NCBI RefSeq assembly: GCF_014204525.1 | Contig: NZ_JACHLP010000003.1 | Location: 481,270 to 545,269 of the forward strand | Length of the DNA: 64,000 nucleotides | Direction of reading: 5' to 3' | DNA from: Roseateles oligotrophus | Lineage (GTDB): Bacteria > Pseudomonadota > Gammaproteobacteria > Burkholderiales > Burkholderiaceae_C | Shown: one piece after another, positions 26,308-35,734 of the stretch | Position numbering within the stretch: the first letter of the stretch is position 1 | Layout of the letters: each line of letters begins with the position of its first letter | Notes under the pieces: model-generated | What the model was told of the DNA's origin: nothing | Seen by the model: only the letters and a program-made list of their open reading frames with translations | The model's database searches: none | Program-made: the position numbers and the translations under genes

Positions 26308-27495
26308 TTAAGCCAGCACCGCGGCCATGGCACTGGCCGTGGCCTCAACATTCTTGTTGTTGAGGCCGGCCACGCACATACGGCCCGAACGCACCAGATA
26401 GACGGCGAACTCGTCCTTCAAACGGTCCACCTGAGCGGCGCTCAGGCCGGTGTAGCTGAACATGCCGCGCTGGGTCAGGAAGTAGTCGAAATTGCGGCCC
26501 GGCAGCTTGGCGGCCAGCACCTCGTACAAGGCATTGCGCATGGCGTGGATGCGCTCGCGCATCTCGCTCACCTCGCCCTCCCACAGGCTGCGCAGTTCCG
26601 GGTCGCTGAGCACGCGGGCAACGATCTGGCCACCGTGCAGCGGCGGGTTGGAGTAGTTGCGGCGGATCAGGAACTTGAGCTGGCCCAGCACATTGACGGC
26701 TTGCGCAGCGTCGGGGCAGACCACGCTGAGCGCGCCGCAGCGCTCGCCGTACAAGCTCATGCTCTTGGAGAAGCTGTTGGCAACGAAGAAGGGCAGGCCG
26801 GCGTCGGCCATGGCGCGGATGGCGAAGGCGTCTTCCGCGATGCCCTCGCCATAGCCCTGGTAGGCCAGGTCCAGGAAGGGCAGCAGCTCGCGCGCCTTCA
26901 ACACCGGGATCAGCTCGTCCCACTGCAGGGGCGTGAGGTCCACGCCGGTGGGGTTGTGGCAGCAGGCGTGCAGCAGCACCACGCTCCGGGGCGGCAGGGC
27001 GTCGATGGCGGCCAGCATGTCGGCGAAGCGCACGCCGCCGGTGGCGGGGTCGTAATAGGGATAGGTCTTGACCTCGATGCCTGAGCCTTCGAACACCGCG
27101 CGGTGGTTGTCCCAGGTTGGGTCGGAGACGTAGATGGCGCTGTCGGGGAAGTAGCGCTTGATGAAATCGGCGCCGACCTTGAGGCCGCCGCTGGAGCCCA
27201 CGCTCTGTATGGTCACGGTGCGCTCGCGCACGGGACTAGCCTCGCCAAACAACAGGCCTTGCACGGCGCTGCGGAAATTGGCCGCGCCCTCCATGGGCAG
27301 ATAGGGGCGGGCCCCGGCCTCGGCCACCACGGCCAGCTCGGCACGGCGCACCGAGTCCAGCATGGGGATGCGGCCGTCATCGTCGAAGTAGATGCCGATG
27401 GACAGATTGATCTTGCCCGCGCGTGGGTCTTTCTGGAAAGCCTCGTTCAGGCTCAGGATGGGATCACCGGCATAGGGTTCGACGTGACGGAACAT
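26308..27495 (-). CDS. tyrB: Aromatic amino acid aminotransferase (TyrB/AspC family)
   Basis: The 395-residue class-I PLP aminotransferase opens with [15 protein letters not shown] and [12 protein letters not shown], typical of bacterial AspC/TyrB. The PLP lysine lies in [23 protein letters not shown] and the C-terminal substrate arginine in [11 protein letters not shown] are in place. It transfers amino groups between aromatic amino acids or aspartate and 2-oxoglutarate. TyrB is preferred because the active-site wording matches TyrB of beta-proteobacteria from memory; AspC is the alternative. It is transcribed away from dadA's promoter region, downstream of queA with a 33-bp gap. Confidence 0.87.
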   Translation of the reverse strand: MFRHVEPYAGDPILSLNEAFQKDPRAGKINLSIGIYFDDDGRIPMLDSVRRAELAVVAEAGARPYLPMEGAANFRSAVQGLLFGEASPVRERTVTIQSVGSSGGLKVGADFIKRYFPDSAIYVSDPTWDNHRAVFEGSGIEVKTYPYYDPATGGVRFADMLAAIDALPPRSVVLLHACCHNPTGVDLTPLQWDELIPVLKARELLPFLDLAYQGYGEGIAEDAFAIRAMADAGLPFFVANSFSKSMSLYGERCGALSVVCPDAAQAVNVLGQLKFLIRRNYSNPPLHGGQIVARVLSDPELRSLWEGEVSEMRERIHAMRNALYEVLAAKLPGRNFDYFLTQRGMFSYTGLSAAQVDRLKDEFAVYLVRSGRMCVAGLNNKNVEATASAMAAVLA

Positions 27496-27528
27496 GGGAG
27501 GACTCCAGGTACGAAAGGGTTTGAGGGA

Positions 27529-28656
27529 TTATGCCGGTCGGCGCTGCAAGAGCATGGCGTCGCCATAGCTGAAGAAGCGGTATTGCTGGGCAATGGCGTG
27601 GCGGTACAAGGCCATGATGGGCGCATAACCCGCAAATGCGCTGACCAGCATCATCAAGGTGCTCTTGGGCAGGTGGAAGTTGGTGATCAGCACATCGACG
27701 ACGCGGAACTCGAAGCCCGGGGTGATGAAGATGGCCGTCTCGCGCGCCCCCGCCTGCAGCTCGTCGCCAGGCAGCGAAGGGCCGCTCCCGAGCGCCTGCG
27801 CCCCCTCGGGGGGCAGCCGATGTACGCCATCGGCTTGGGGGTCAGGTCTTGCAGCACTCTCCAAGGCGCGCAAGGTGGTCGTGCCCACGGCGATCACGCG
27901 GCCGCCGCGGGCCCGGCAGGCGGCGATGGCGGCCACCGTCTCGGCCGGCACCTCGAACCACTCGCTGTGCATCTTGTGCTCGCTCAAGGCCTCCACCCGC
28001 ACCGGCTGGAAGGTGCCGGCACCCACATGCAGGGTCACATGGGCCGTGCTGACGCCGCGTGCGGCCAGGCGCGCCAGCAAGGCCTCGTCGAAATGCAAGG
28101 CCGCCGTGGGCGCGGCCACGGCGCCGGGCTCCTTGGCGAACACGGTCTGGTAACGCCGCACATCATCGGCCTCGTCGGCATGCTCGATATAGGGCGGCAG
28201 CGGCACATGGCCATGCTGATCCAGCAGGGCAAAGGGGTCCGAGGGGAAACGCAGATGGAACATGCCCTCGTCCGGGCCGCAGCGGCCCAGCACCTCGGCA
28301 TCGAAGGCATTGTTGAAGCGCAGCCAGCTGCCCGGCTTGGGCGATTTGCTGGCGCGCAGATGGGCCCAGACTTCGTTCGTGCCGGCGATCACTCGCTCGA
28401 TCAGGCCTTCCACCGATCCGCCGGTGGCCTTCTGGCCGTACAGCCTGGCCTTGATGACGCGGGTGTTGTTGAAGATCAGCAGATCGCCGGGGGCAAGCAG
28501 CTCGGGCAGCTCGCGGAACACGCGGTCGACGGGCGCCTCGGCGCGGCCGTCCAGCAGGCGGGAGGCGCTGCGTTCGGCGGCGGGGTGCTGGGCGATCAGC
28601 GCTGGGGGGAGGTGGAAATCGAAGTCGCTGACCGTGTACTGAGTGCTTGCAGACAT
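27529..28656 (-). CDS. queA: S-adenosylmethionine:tRNA ribosyltransferase-isomerase QueA, with an in-frame repeat-encoded insert
   Basis: QueA transfers the ribosyl group of SAM to preQ1 in tRNA, making epoxyqueuosine. Family blocks are present: [43 protein letters not shown]-type ([12 protein letters not shown]), [23 protein letters not shown] and [18 protein letters not shown]. The protein is 375 residues, longer than E. coli QueA (356). Between ALESAA (about 269) and ARETAIF (about 304) sits a proline/glycine-rich insert of roughly 30 residues, absent from the E. coli protein as I remember it, and encoded by a palindromic repeat. ATG 28656 was chosen because homologous sequence begins there. 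Confidence 0.93.
   Translation of the reverse strand: MSASTQYTVSDFDFHLPPALIAQHPAAERSASRLLDGRAEAPVDRVFRELPELLAPGDLLIFNNTRVIKARLYGQKATGGSVEGLIERVIAGTNEVWAHLRASKSPKPGSWLRFNNAFDAEVLGRCGPDEGMFHLRFPSDPFALLDQHGHVPLPPYIEHADEADDVRRYQTVFAKEPGAVAAPTAALHFDEALLARLAARGVSTAHVTLHVGAGTFQPVRVEALSEHKMHSEWFEVPAETVAAIAACRARGGRVIAVGTTTLRALESAARPDPQADGVHRLPPEGAQALGSGPSLPGDELQAGARETAIFITPGFEFRVVDVLITNFHLPKSTLMMLVSAFAGYAPIMALYRHAIAQQYRFFSYGDAMLLQRRPA
27780..27843. repeat. Palindromic Burkholderiales-type repeat inside queA
   Basis: GCCGAT (27816-27821) and ATCGGC (27829-27834) form an inner stem around GTACGCC; CCCCC (27801-27805) and GGGGG (27837-27841) form an outer stem. The same order of blocks, starting with GGGCCGC and including CCCCTCGGGGG and CCGATGTAC, recurs at 63771-63839. 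Here it is translated as part of QueA. Confidence 0.8.
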
Positions 28657-28809
28657 GATGGGTGTTGAGGGCCGGACAGACCCGTACCAAGAAAGGATGG
28701 GCATTTTCCCATGCCGTCTGCTGTTGATTCCGATCAAGGCCTCGCGGCCGCAGCGGTGCGAGCATGAAGCCAGCAAGACAGCATTTCAACCAGCCAGGAG
28801 AACCCATCC

Positions 28810-29457
28810 ATGAGCAGCTTCCACGCCGTTGTTTGGCCAGGGCCTGTCACCCATTGAATTGCACTCACGTTGGTGCGGGATGGGCTGTAGGCCTAGGCGG
28901 CGAGCGCCGCTCGGGGCCACCCCCGAGCCAGCTCGCCAACAACGGCCTACGGTCCATACCGCGCCAACCCTTCGGGCGAGCCCCCGGAGCGGGCGCACTC
29001 TTCGTTGCAAATGCTCACCGGGGCCCAACCCCGGTTCCGCTTTGCGCCTCGATTGCGCCCGCTCCGGGGGCTCGCGTGAGCGCAATTCAATGGGTGACAG
29101 GCCCTAAATCACCAACAGGCCAAGGTCCTGCAGTTCGACGCCGAGCATGTGCAGACCGAGAGAATCAAGGCCCACAGCCACCACACCAAGCAGCGCGCCA
29201 GCGCCGTGCGCAGCGAGCATGAGTTCTTTGGCGAGGTGGTGGACGCGCTGAACGGCATCACCGAGGTGCTGGTGGTGGGCTCCAGCACGGCGCAGTCCGA
29301 CTTCAAGCACTATGTCGAGAAGCACCGCGCGGCGGCGGCCAAGCAGATCGTGGCCTATGAGTCGGTGGACCACCCGACCGACAATCAGCTGATCGCCTTC
29401 GCGCGCAAATACTTCCTGAAGTTCGACCGCATGGCCGGCACGCCGATGCCGATGTGA
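28810..29457 (+). pseudogene. Small conserved protein ('translational machinery protein' type), split by a MITE
   Basis: The gene starts at ATG 28810 behind an AGGAGA ribosome site and encodes MSSFHAVVW, then runs into inserted DNA and a stop. After the insert the same reading frame resumes at 29107 with NHQQAKVLQFDAEHVQTERI and continues through HSHHTKQ, EHEFFGEVVDAL, VVGSSTAQSDFKHYVEKH and VDHPTDNQLIAFARKYF to the stop at 29457. Removing 265 bases plus one TA restores MSSFHAVVW-L-NHQQ without a frame change. The intact family (about 130 residues, seen in many proteobacteria and loosely named a translational machinery protein) has no proven function. As it stands the product would be 15 residues unless translation restarts at GTG 29149. 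Confidence 0.8.
28840..29104. mobile_element. MITE-like element, 265 bp, non-coding
   Basis: Terminal inverted repeats of 29 bp (28840-28868 and 29076-29104) differ at one position and start GGGCCTGTC. Inside, a perfect 20-bp inverted repeat joins 28977-28996 and 29055-29074, and the left half holds GTAGGCC/GGCCTAC and GGCGAGC/GCTCGCC pairs. No transposase is encoded. A TA dinucleotide borders the right end; the left border is CA, so a TA target duplication is possible only if one base has changed. The mover would be an IS630- or IS5-type transposase supplied elsewhere; this is inference. Confidence 0.8.
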
Positions 29458-29458
29458 G

Positions 29459-30379
29459 TTACTTCAAGGTCGAAATCAGACTCTTCAGCGCCGCCTGATA
29501 CAGATCGGGCGACTCCCGGTGCAGGCCACTGTGCGAGCCCTCGGGGAACTCGACCCAGCGCACGCCGGGCGTGCCGGCCGCGTCGGCGGCCTTGTCGGCG
29601 GCGTCGCGCAGGCGCCGGCCCAGCAGCACCGGCACGGTCTTGTCGGCGCTGCCGTGCAGCATCAGGATGGGCGCATCCACCCGGCCTATCTTGCTGAGGG
29701 AATCGAACTCCAGGCTGGTCACGGCCGCGGCCATCCGGCCTATGGTGCCGGCCTCGCGCGCCACATCGGGCATGCGGGTGAAGGTGGACTCCAGGATCAG
29801 CGCCCCGTAGTCCTGGCCGCGACGCAGGCCGCTGGCCAGGGTCACGGCTGCCGAGCCCCCCATGGAATGGCCGAAGATCACCCGCTTGCGCGCATCGGGC
29901 TGGTGCTTGGCCAGCTCGGCAAACGCCGCCCGGCTGTCCGCCGTGATCGTGGCCTCGGAGGGGATGATGGGCTCGCTATCGCCCCAGCCGCGGTAGTCCA
30001 CCGCCACGATGGCGAAGCCGGCCTCGCGCAAGGCGTCGATCTTGGGCAGGTTCTCGTAGAGATTGCGCAAGGTGCCGTGCAGATAGAGCAGGGTAGGCGC
30101 GGCCGGGTCGGCCTGGGGCAGATACCAGATGGCCAGGGCCTCGCTGCGGCCTTGTTGTTCGCCCGGCATTTGCAGGAGGTAGCGCTGATCACCCGGCCGC
30201 AGGCCGGCACCGTCCTGGGCAAAGGCCGCCGGCCGGCCGGGTGAGGGCCGCAGCACGGCCTCGCGCTCCTTGGCCCCCAACCAGGCGCAGCCGGACAAGG
30301 CCGCCAGGGCCAGGCTGAAGGCCAGCAAACCCGCGGCACGCAGCCGGCGCGGCCGAGTTCGATTGACGCAACAAGTCAC
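29459..30379 (-). CDS. Alpha/beta hydrolase lipoprotein
   Basis: The 306-residue protein has a lipoprotein leader (basic RTRPRRLR, then LLAFSLALAALSGC; cysteine about residue 30) and an alpha/beta-hydrolase domain with TLLYLHGTLRN, nucleophile elbow GHSMGGSA, acid candidate in LHGSADKTVP and late histidine in PEGSHSG. It resembles the BEM46/YpfH-like hydrolases. GTG 30379 was chosen because GGAG lies 7 bases upstream and it gives a normal leader; an ATG at 30436 would add 19 residues and overlap the start codon of the divergent gene. Substrate unknown; probably periplasm-facing. Confidence 0.83.
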   Translation of the reverse strand: MTCCVNRTRPRRLRAAGLLAFSLALAALSGCAWLGAKEREAVLRPSPGRPAAFAQDGAGLRPGDQRYLLQMPGEQQGRSEALAIWYLPQADPAAPTLLYLHGTLRNLYENLPKIDALREAGFAIVAVDYRGWGDSEPIIPSEATITADSRAAFAELAKHQPDARKRVIFGHSMGGSAAVTLASGLRRGQDYGALILESTFTRMPDVAREAGTIGRMAAAVTSLEFDSLSKIGRVDAPILMLHGSADKTVPVLLGRRLRDAADKAADAAGTPGVRWVEFPEGSHSGLHRESPDLYQAALKSLISTLK

Positions 30380-30434
30380 AGGTCCGCTCCGATCAAATGT
30401 TCCGCCGTCATTTGCTGCGGCAATAATGCGCGCC

Positions 30435-30995
30435 ATGAAAGTTCCTTTGTCCATGCCCTCTGGGGCATTTTCTTTGCCCAGCCCGTCCAAGACCCTGCTC
30501 GCCTGCGCCCTGCTCTGCGCACTGGCACCGGGCCTGGCCCACGCCGAGGATGATGCCAGCGAAACGCCCCGCTTCGGCGGTGCCTCGCACTGGCGCGTGC
30601 TGGCTTCGCCCTACACCCTGCACTTTCATCCCAGCCCGGAACACCGGCGCGTCTGGGCCATTGGTGCCGAGAAGCAGTGGGACGAGAGCAACTGGCTGGC
30701 CGGCGGCTCTTTTTTCAGCAACTCCTTTGGCCAGCCCAGCGGCTACCTCTATGTGGGCAAGCGCTATCCCGGCGTGTTCGGCTACGCCCCCCAGAATGTC
30801 TTCGCCCAATGGTCGGCCGGCCTGCTCTACGGCTACCGCGGCGAGTTCAAGGACAAGGTGCCCTTCAACTACAAGGGCTTCTCGCCCGGCGCCCTGATCT
30901 CGCTGGGCTGGGAGTTCTCGCCCAAGAACTCGGTCACCCTTCACGCCCTGGGTGATGCGGGCCTGATGCTGCAGTTCTCGCACGAGTTGCGCTGA
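30435..30995 (+). CDS. Small outer-membrane-type beta-barrel protein, exported
   Basis: The 186-residue protein has a signal peptide ending near PGLAHA-ED. The mature part alternates aromatic and small residues in short strands (HWRVLASPYTLHFHP, WAIGAEKQW, WLAGGSFFSNSFGQPSGYLY, SAGLLYGYRGEF, PGALISLGWEF) and ends LMLQFSHELR, which fits a small beta-barrel. I have a memory of relatives in Burkholderiales bearing transporter-like names, but no firm function. The ATG at 30435 lies 55 bases from the divergent GTG start. It precedes recG by 42 bases and may be read with it. Confidence 0.75.
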   Translation: MKVPLSMPSGAFSLPSPSKTLLACALLCALAPGLAHAEDDASETPRFGGASHWRVLASPYTLHFHPSPEHRRVWAIGAEKQWDESNWLAGGSFFSNSFGQPSGYLYVGKRYPGVFGYAPQNVFAQWSAGLLYGYRGEFKDKVPFNYKGFSPGALISLGWEFSPKNSVTLHALGDAGLMLQFSHELR

Positions 30996-31037
30996 GCCCG
31001 GCCCTCCAGGCCCGAGAGCCTGGCCAGCCACGGCAGA

Positions 31038-33107
31038 ATGGCGCCAATGTCTGACGCCCCTGCCTCCGCCGCCGCCAAAGCCCCGGCCAAATCCCTGCCG
31101 CAAAAAGCCATGGAGAAGCTGGGCCTGCTGCGCGATATCGACTTCGCCCTGCACCTGCCCCTGCGCTACGAGGACGAAACCCGCGTCACGCCCATCGCCG
31201 ATGCGCATGAGGGCGAGCATGTGCAGTGCGAAGGCGAGGTCACGGAATGCCGAGTCGACCAGCGCGGCCGGCGGGTGCTGATCGTGCGCCTGCAGGATGA
31301 CTCCGACGAAGTCCTGCTGCGCTTCATCCATTTCTACCCCTCGCATCAAAAGACCTTGGCCGTTGGCAAGCGCGTGCGGGTGCGGGGCGAGATACGCCAC
31401 GGCTTTTTCGGCCGCGAGATGGTGCACCCGCAATTCAAGGCGGTGCAGGAGGACACGCCGCTGGCCGCCTCGCTCACGCCCGTCTACCCGGCCAGCGCCA
31501 GCCTGCCGCAAGCCTATTTGCGCAAGGCCGTGGCGGCCGGGCTCAAGCGGGCCGATCTGCGCGAACTGCTGCCGCCCGGCGTGGTGCCCGCCAAGCTGCC
31601 CTCGCTGCGCGATGCCCTCAACTATCTGCACCACCCGCCGCCACAAGCCCAGCTGAGCACGCTGGAGGACCACAGCCACCCGGCCTGGCAGCGCCTCAAG
31701 TTCGAGGAGCTGCTGGCTCAGCAGCTGAGCCAGATCCAGGCCCAGCGCGAACGCGCCCTGCTGCACGCCCCGGCCCTGCGCGCCAAAGCCGGCGGCCTGG
31801 TGGAGCGCCTGCTGGCTGCCCTGCCATTTGCACTGACCGAGGCGCAGCAGCGCGTCAGCGAAGAGATCGCCCAGGATCTGGCCCACGGGCAACCGATGCA
31901 CCGCCTCTTGCAAGGCGATGTGGGCTCGGGCAAGACCGTAGTCGCCGCGCTGGCCGCGGCCGTGGCCATCGATGCCGGCTGGCAATGCGCGCTGATGGCG
32001 CCCACCGAAATCCTGGCCGAGCAGCACTTCAAGAAGCTGGTGGGCTGGCTGGAGCCGCTGGGCCTCAAGATCGCCTGGCTGACCGGCAGCGTCAAGGGCA
32101 AGGCCCGGCAGAAGATGCTGGACGCCGCCGCCGACGGCTCGGCCCAGCTGGTCATAGGCACGCATGCGGTGATCGAAGACAAGGTCAAGTTCGCCCAGCT
32201 GGGCCTGGCCATCATCGACGAGCAGCACCGCTTCGGCGTGGCCCAGCGCCTGGCCTTGCGCAAAAAGCTCGCGAGCCAAAAGCTGGAGCCGCATCTGCTG
32301 ATGATGAGCGCCACGCCCATTCCGCGCACCTTGGCGATGACATATTTCGCCGATCTGGCGGTCAGCACGATTGACGAGTTACCCCCCGGCCGCAGCCCCG
32401 TGTCTACCCGGGTGTTCGCCGATGCCAAGCGCTGGAATGTGATCGAGAAGATCCAGGAAGAGGTGGCGCGCGGCGCCCAGGTCTACTGGGTCTGCCCGCT
32501 GATCGAAGAGAGCGAGGCCATGGACCTCAGCAATGCCACCGAGACCCATGCCGAGCTGAGCGCCGCACTGGCCGGCTTCAGCGTCGGCCTGCTGCACGGC
32601 CGCATGGCGCCGGCCGAGAAGGCCGCCGTGATGGCCCAGTTCAGTGGCGGTGAGATGAAGCTGCTGGTCGCCACCACGGTGATCGAGGTCGGCGTGGACG
32701 TGCCCAATGCCAGCCTGATGGTGATCGAGCATGCCGAGCGCTTCGGCCTCAGCCAGCTGCACCAGCTGCGCGGCCGCGTGGGGCGCGGCGCCAAGGCCAG
32801 CGTCTGCGTGCTGCTCTACACCGGGCCGCTGTCCCAGACCGGCAAGGACCGCCTGCGCGCCATGGCCGAGACGAACGACGGCTTCGAGATCGCCCGCCGC
32901 GATCTGGACATCCGCGGCCCCGGCGAATTCATGGGCTCACGCCAGAGCGGCGCCGAGCTGCTGCGCTTTGCCGATCTGCAGGAAGACTCAGCGCTGCTGC
33001 AAGCCGCCCGCCACCTGGCGCCGCTGCTGCTGGATCAGCACCCGGAGGCAGCGCACAGGCAGGTGGCGCGCTGGCTGGGGGCGAAGGCGGAGTTTTTGAA
33101 GGCTTGA
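31038..33107 (+). CDS. recG: ATP-dependent DNA helicase RecG
   Basis: The 689-residue superfamily-2 helicase remodels stalled replication forks. An N-terminal wedge/OB domain is present (about 50-160; GEHVQCEGEVTECRVDQRG), followed by Walker A GDVGSGKT, LMAPTEILAEQH, the RecG-specific DEQHRFGVAQR box, SATPIPRTL and the C-terminal helicase lobe (STRVFADAKRWNVI, LLHGRMAPAEK, VIEVGVDVPNAS, QLRGRVGRG). The end has the RecG TRG-like segment DIRGPGEFMGSRQSG. ATG 31038 and ATG 31047 are both possible starts. It is monocistronic in appearance or follows the small beta-barrel gene. Confidence 0.96.
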   Translation: MAPMSDAPASAAAKAPAKSLPQKAMEKLGLLRDIDFALHLPLRYEDETRVTPIADAHEGEHVQCEGEVTECRVDQRGRRVLIVRLQDDSDEVLLRFIHFYPSHQKTLAVGKRVRVRGEIRHGFFGREMVHPQFKAVQEDTPLAASLTPVYPASASLPQAYLRKAVAAGLKRADLRELLPPGVVPAKLPSLRDALNYLHHPPPQAQLSTLEDHSHPAWQRLKFEELLAQQLSQIQAQRERALLHAPALRAKAGGLVERLLAALPFALTEAQQRVSEEIAQDLAHGQPMHRLLQGDVGSGKTVVAALAAAVAIDAGWQCALMAPTEILAEQHFKKLVGWLEPLGLKIAWLTGSVKGKARQKMLDAAADGSAQLVIGTHAVIEDKVKFAQLGLAIIDEQHRFGVAQRLALRKKLASQKLEPHLLMMSATPIPRTLAMTYFADLAVSTIDELPPGRSPVSTRVFADAKRWNVIEKIQEEVARGAQVYWVCPLIEESEAMDLSNATETHAELSAALAGFSVGLLHGRMAPAEKAAVMAQFSGGEMKLLVATTVIEVGVDVPNASLMVIEHAERFGLSQLHQLRGRVGRGAKASVCVLLYTGPLSQTGKDRLRAMAETNDGFEIARRDLDIRGPGEFMGSRQSGAELLRFADLQEDSALLQAARHLAPLLLDQHPEAAHRQVARWLGAKAEFLKA

Positions 33108-33116
33108 AGAACAGCG

Positions 33117-33626
33117 TCAGGCCGTTTCACCCAAGACCTTTTCGATAAACCCGGCCTTGGCCGCCCGATAGCCCTGCTCACCCAGCGGGGCAGACGCCAT
33201 CTTGAGCCGGTTATAGGCCGCCAGCAATGGCGGGCTGGCGCGCAGCCGGTCGCGGAAGGTCAAAAACAAGCCCATGAACTCCGAGCCTTCGGCCACCACT
33301 TGCAAGGCATGGTCCTGGCCCGGCTCCTGCCACTCCAGCATGCACAGGGCCGGGGTGCGCAAGGTGCCCCTCTTCTCCTGGTAGCCCTGCGCGGACAGCC
33401 GCGCAACGCAAGCCTCCAACGCCTCGGCCGCGACGATCAGAGCAATATCCAGATCGCCTTTGGAGTGGGCGCCAGGGATGGCAGAGGAGCCGATATGCTC
33501 GACGCGGGCTTGCGGAAACCAGCCCTGCAGCCGATCAGCCAGGCCGGCGAAGCGGCGCTCCATCTCGGCCTGGTAAGACTGGGGCGGCAATATCTGCACC
33601 GGGCAAGACCCCTCAGTCTGCCCCAA
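33117..33626 (-). CDS. GrpB/UPF0157-family nucleotidyltransferase-fold protein
   Basis: The 169-residue protein has the GrpB core: [24 protein letters not shown], which contains the GS and DxD of the nucleotidyltransferase fold, and the C-terminal [21 protein letters not shown]. The activity of the family is not established. Its start codon overlaps the stop region of sodC by 14 bases, so it is translated from the same message. The neighbouring recG gene is convergent, 9 bases away. Confidence 0.87.
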   Translation of the reverse strand: MGQTEGSCPVQILPPQSYQAEMERRFAGLADRLQGWFPQARVEHIGSSAIPGAHSKGDLDIALIVAAEALEACVARLSAQGYQEKRGTLRTPALCMLEWQEPGQDHALQVVAEGSEFMGLFLTFRDRLRASPPLLAAYNRLKMASAPLGEQGYRAAKAGFIEKVLGETA

Positions 33627-34179
33627 TCACCCCACAAGCCATGCGCGCCCCGCCCCCGCCCAAAGGCATGGGGTGATCGGCATGGTTGTCGCCGCCGGCA
33701 TGGACCATCAGGCTGCGGCCCTTGATGTCGGCAAGCTTGAGGCGAGGGGCCAGCACGGCATAACTGGCGTTGCCAGCGGAGTCGACCACCAAGCCAGGTA
33801 GATCGCCCAGATGGCCATCGCCCCAGGCCGTGCCATGCTTTTTACTGCCCTTGGGGTCGTAATGGCCACCAGCGGCCAGACCGGCCACCGCTTGGCCGTC
33901 TTTGGGCAGCGCGGCGCAACTGCCCAGCTCATGCACATGGAAACCATGGACGCCGGGCGGCAGGCCGTGCAGATCGGGCGTGAAGACGAGGCCATGGGCC
34001 GTTTCGCTGATGCTGACCGTGCCCAGGGCCTTGACGGGGCCTGCGGCGTCAATCGCAGCCAGGCGGACCACCAGCGGGGCGGCAGAAGCTTGAGCAAGCA
34101 CCGGGCTGGGCGCGGTTTGCAGCTCGGCGCAGGCGCTCAAGGCCAGCACCGCAAGAAGCGTGAACGAAGCATTTTTCAT
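33613..34179 (-). CDS. sodC: Cu/Zn superoxide dismutase, lipoprotein form
   Basis: SodC converts periplasmic superoxide to hydrogen peroxide and oxygen. The metal-site blocks are present: [10 protein letters not shown] (copper histidines and the disulfide cysteine), [19 protein letters not shown] with the zinc aspartate region, [12 protein letters not shown] and the closing [12 protein letters not shown]. The leader [11 protein letters not shown] is a lipobox (cysteine about residue 17), so it is membrane-anchored. ATG 34179 is preferred over an upstream GTG. At 188 residues it is normal. It overlaps the GrpB-family gene downstream. Confidence 0.93.
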   Translation of the reverse strand: MKNASFTLLAVLALSACAELQTAPSPVLAQASAAPLVVRLAAIDAAGPVKALGTVSISETAHGLVFTPDLHGLPPGVHGFHVHELGSCAALPKDGQAVAGLAAGGHYDPKGSKKHGTAWGDGHLGDLPGLVVDSAGNASYAVLAPRLKLADIKGRSLMVHAGGDNHADHPMPLGGGGARMACGVIGAD

Positions 34180-34279
34180 CGTGAGCACCTGGGAGTTCGA
34201 GTGAAAGAAGGACGCCGCGGCAATCTAACACCAGAACGCACTTTGCCGAAGGCGAATCCTCATCCGAACCAGGGAGGCC

Positions 34280-35671
34280 CTAAGCCTCCAGCAACCTCGC
34301 CATCAACGCCCCCTCGAAGCGCTTATCCAGCGGCATGCTCACCACCACGCCGTTGCCGGCGGCTTCGCTGACCGGCTCGCCCAATTTGCCGCGCAACTGC
34401 GTCACCTCGACGAGCACATTGCCGCTGGGGTGGATGATCTCCAGCCGGTCGCCGACTTCAAAACGGTTCTTGACCTCGATATCGGCCCAACCTTGGGCAT
34501 CGATGCGGCCCACCTCGCCGACGTACTGGCTGCGCCTGGCCTTGGAATGGCCGTCCAGATAGTTCTGCGTGTCCTGGCTGCGGTGGCGCTGGTAGAAGCC
34601 GCTGGTGTAGCCGCGATTGGACAGGCCGTCCAGCTCGGCCAGCAGGGCGGGATCGAAGGCGCGGCCGGCCACGGCGTCGTCGATGGCGCGGCGGTAGACC
34701 TGGGCGGCGCGGGAGACGTAGTAGCGGCTCTTGGTGCGGCCCTCGATCTTGAGCGAGTCCACGCCGATTTCCACCAGGCGCTGCACATGCTCGACGGCGC
34801 GCAGGTCCTTGGAATTCATGATGTAGGTGCCATGCTCGTCTTCCAGGATGGGCATCAGCTCGCCGGGGCGCTGCGACTCCTCGATCAGATAGACCTGATC
34901 GGCCGCCGGGTGGCGGGCCGTGGCGCCGGCGGCGGCAAAGCTCTGCTCGGCTAACTCGCTAGCCTTGCGGAAGTCGAAATTGATCTGCTGCGCCTGGCCA
35001 GCCTCGTCCTCGAAGGCGTCGCCTAGCTTGTAATCCCAACGGCAGGCATTGGTGCAGGTGCCCTGGTTGGCATCGCGGTGGTTGAAATAGCCCGACAAGA
35101 GGCAACGGCCCGAGTAGGCGATGCACAGCGCGCCGTGGACGAAGACCTCCAGCTCGATGTCCGGGCATTCCTGGCGGATCTGCGCCACCTCGTCCAGGCT
35201 CAGCTCGCGCGAGAGGATGATGCGCTTGAGCCCCAGCTTCTGCCAGAACTTGACCCCGGCGTAGTTGACCGTGTTGGCCTGTACCGAGAGGTGCACCGGC
35301 AGCTCGGGCCAGCGCTCGCGCACCATCATGATGAGGCCGGGGTCGGCCATGATGAGGGCGTCGGGCGCCATCTCCACCACCGGCGCCATATCGGCCAGAT
35401 AGTTCTTCAGCTTGCCGTTGTGGGGCAGGATATTGCTGGCCACCAGGAACTTCTTGCCGCGCGCGTGGGCCTCGGCAATGCCGGTGCGCAGATTCTCCAG
35501 CTTGAAATCGTTGTTGCGCGCCCGCAGGGAGTAACGCGGTTGGCCCGCGTACACCGCATCGGCGCCGAAGTCGAAGGCCGCACGCATGCGCGCCAGGTCC
35601 CCGGCAGGCAAAAGAAGTTCGGGCACGCGCAAGGCGCTGGCTGCGTGGGAGCTGCTGAGGGGCTGGTTCAT
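34280..35671 (-). CDS. trhP: Peptidase U32 family tRNA hydroxylation protein (TrhP/YegQ)
   Basis: The 463-residue protein matches YegQ/TrhP in size and pattern: PELLLPAGDLARMRAAFDFG, DAVYAGQPRYSLRARNNDF, VHLSVQANTVNYAGVKFW and the U32 cysteine block FVHGALCIAYSGRCLLS with GTCTNACRWDY, whose cysteines probably hold an iron-sulfur cluster. The C-terminal beta domain (NRFEVGDRLEIIHPSG) is also present. In E. coli TrhP takes part in prephenate-dependent 5-hydroxyuridine formation at tRNA position 34, an established role. It stands alone with 63 bases to the ABC gene downstream. Confidence 0.92.
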   Translation of the reverse strand: MNQPLSSSHAASALRVPELLLPAGDLARMRAAFDFGADAVYAGQPRYSLRARNNDFKLENLRTGIAEAHARGKKFLVASNILPHNGKLKNYLADMAPVVEMAPDALIMADPGLIMMVRERWPELPVHLSVQANTVNYAGVKFWQKLGLKRIILSRELSLDEVAQIRQECPDIELEVFVHGALCIAYSGRCLLSGYFNHRDANQGTCTNACRWDYKLGDAFEDEAGQAQQINFDFRKASELAEQSFAAAGATARHPAADQVYLIEESQRPGELMPILEDEHGTYIMNSKDLRAVEHVQRLVEIGVDSLKIEGRTKSRYYVSRAAQVYRRAIDDAVAGRAFDPALLAELDGLSNRGYTSGFYQRHRSQDTQNYLDGHSKARRSQYVGEVGRIDAQGWADIEVKNRFEVGDRLEIIHPSGNVLVEVTQLRGKLGEPVSEAAGNGVVVSMPLDKRFEGALMARLLEA

Positions 35672-35734
35672 GAAGGTGGCAGGCGGGAAAGGACCAATCG
35701 GCTAGGCTAGCGCCAACAAGCCCGCCCGCCCTTG

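Noticed and set aside
30380..30436. Upstream ATG for the lipoprotein hydrolase, overlapping the start of the divergent gene
   Set aside because: The GTG at 30379 has a GGAG site and gives a normal lipoprotein leader; overlapping start codons would be odd, though possible.
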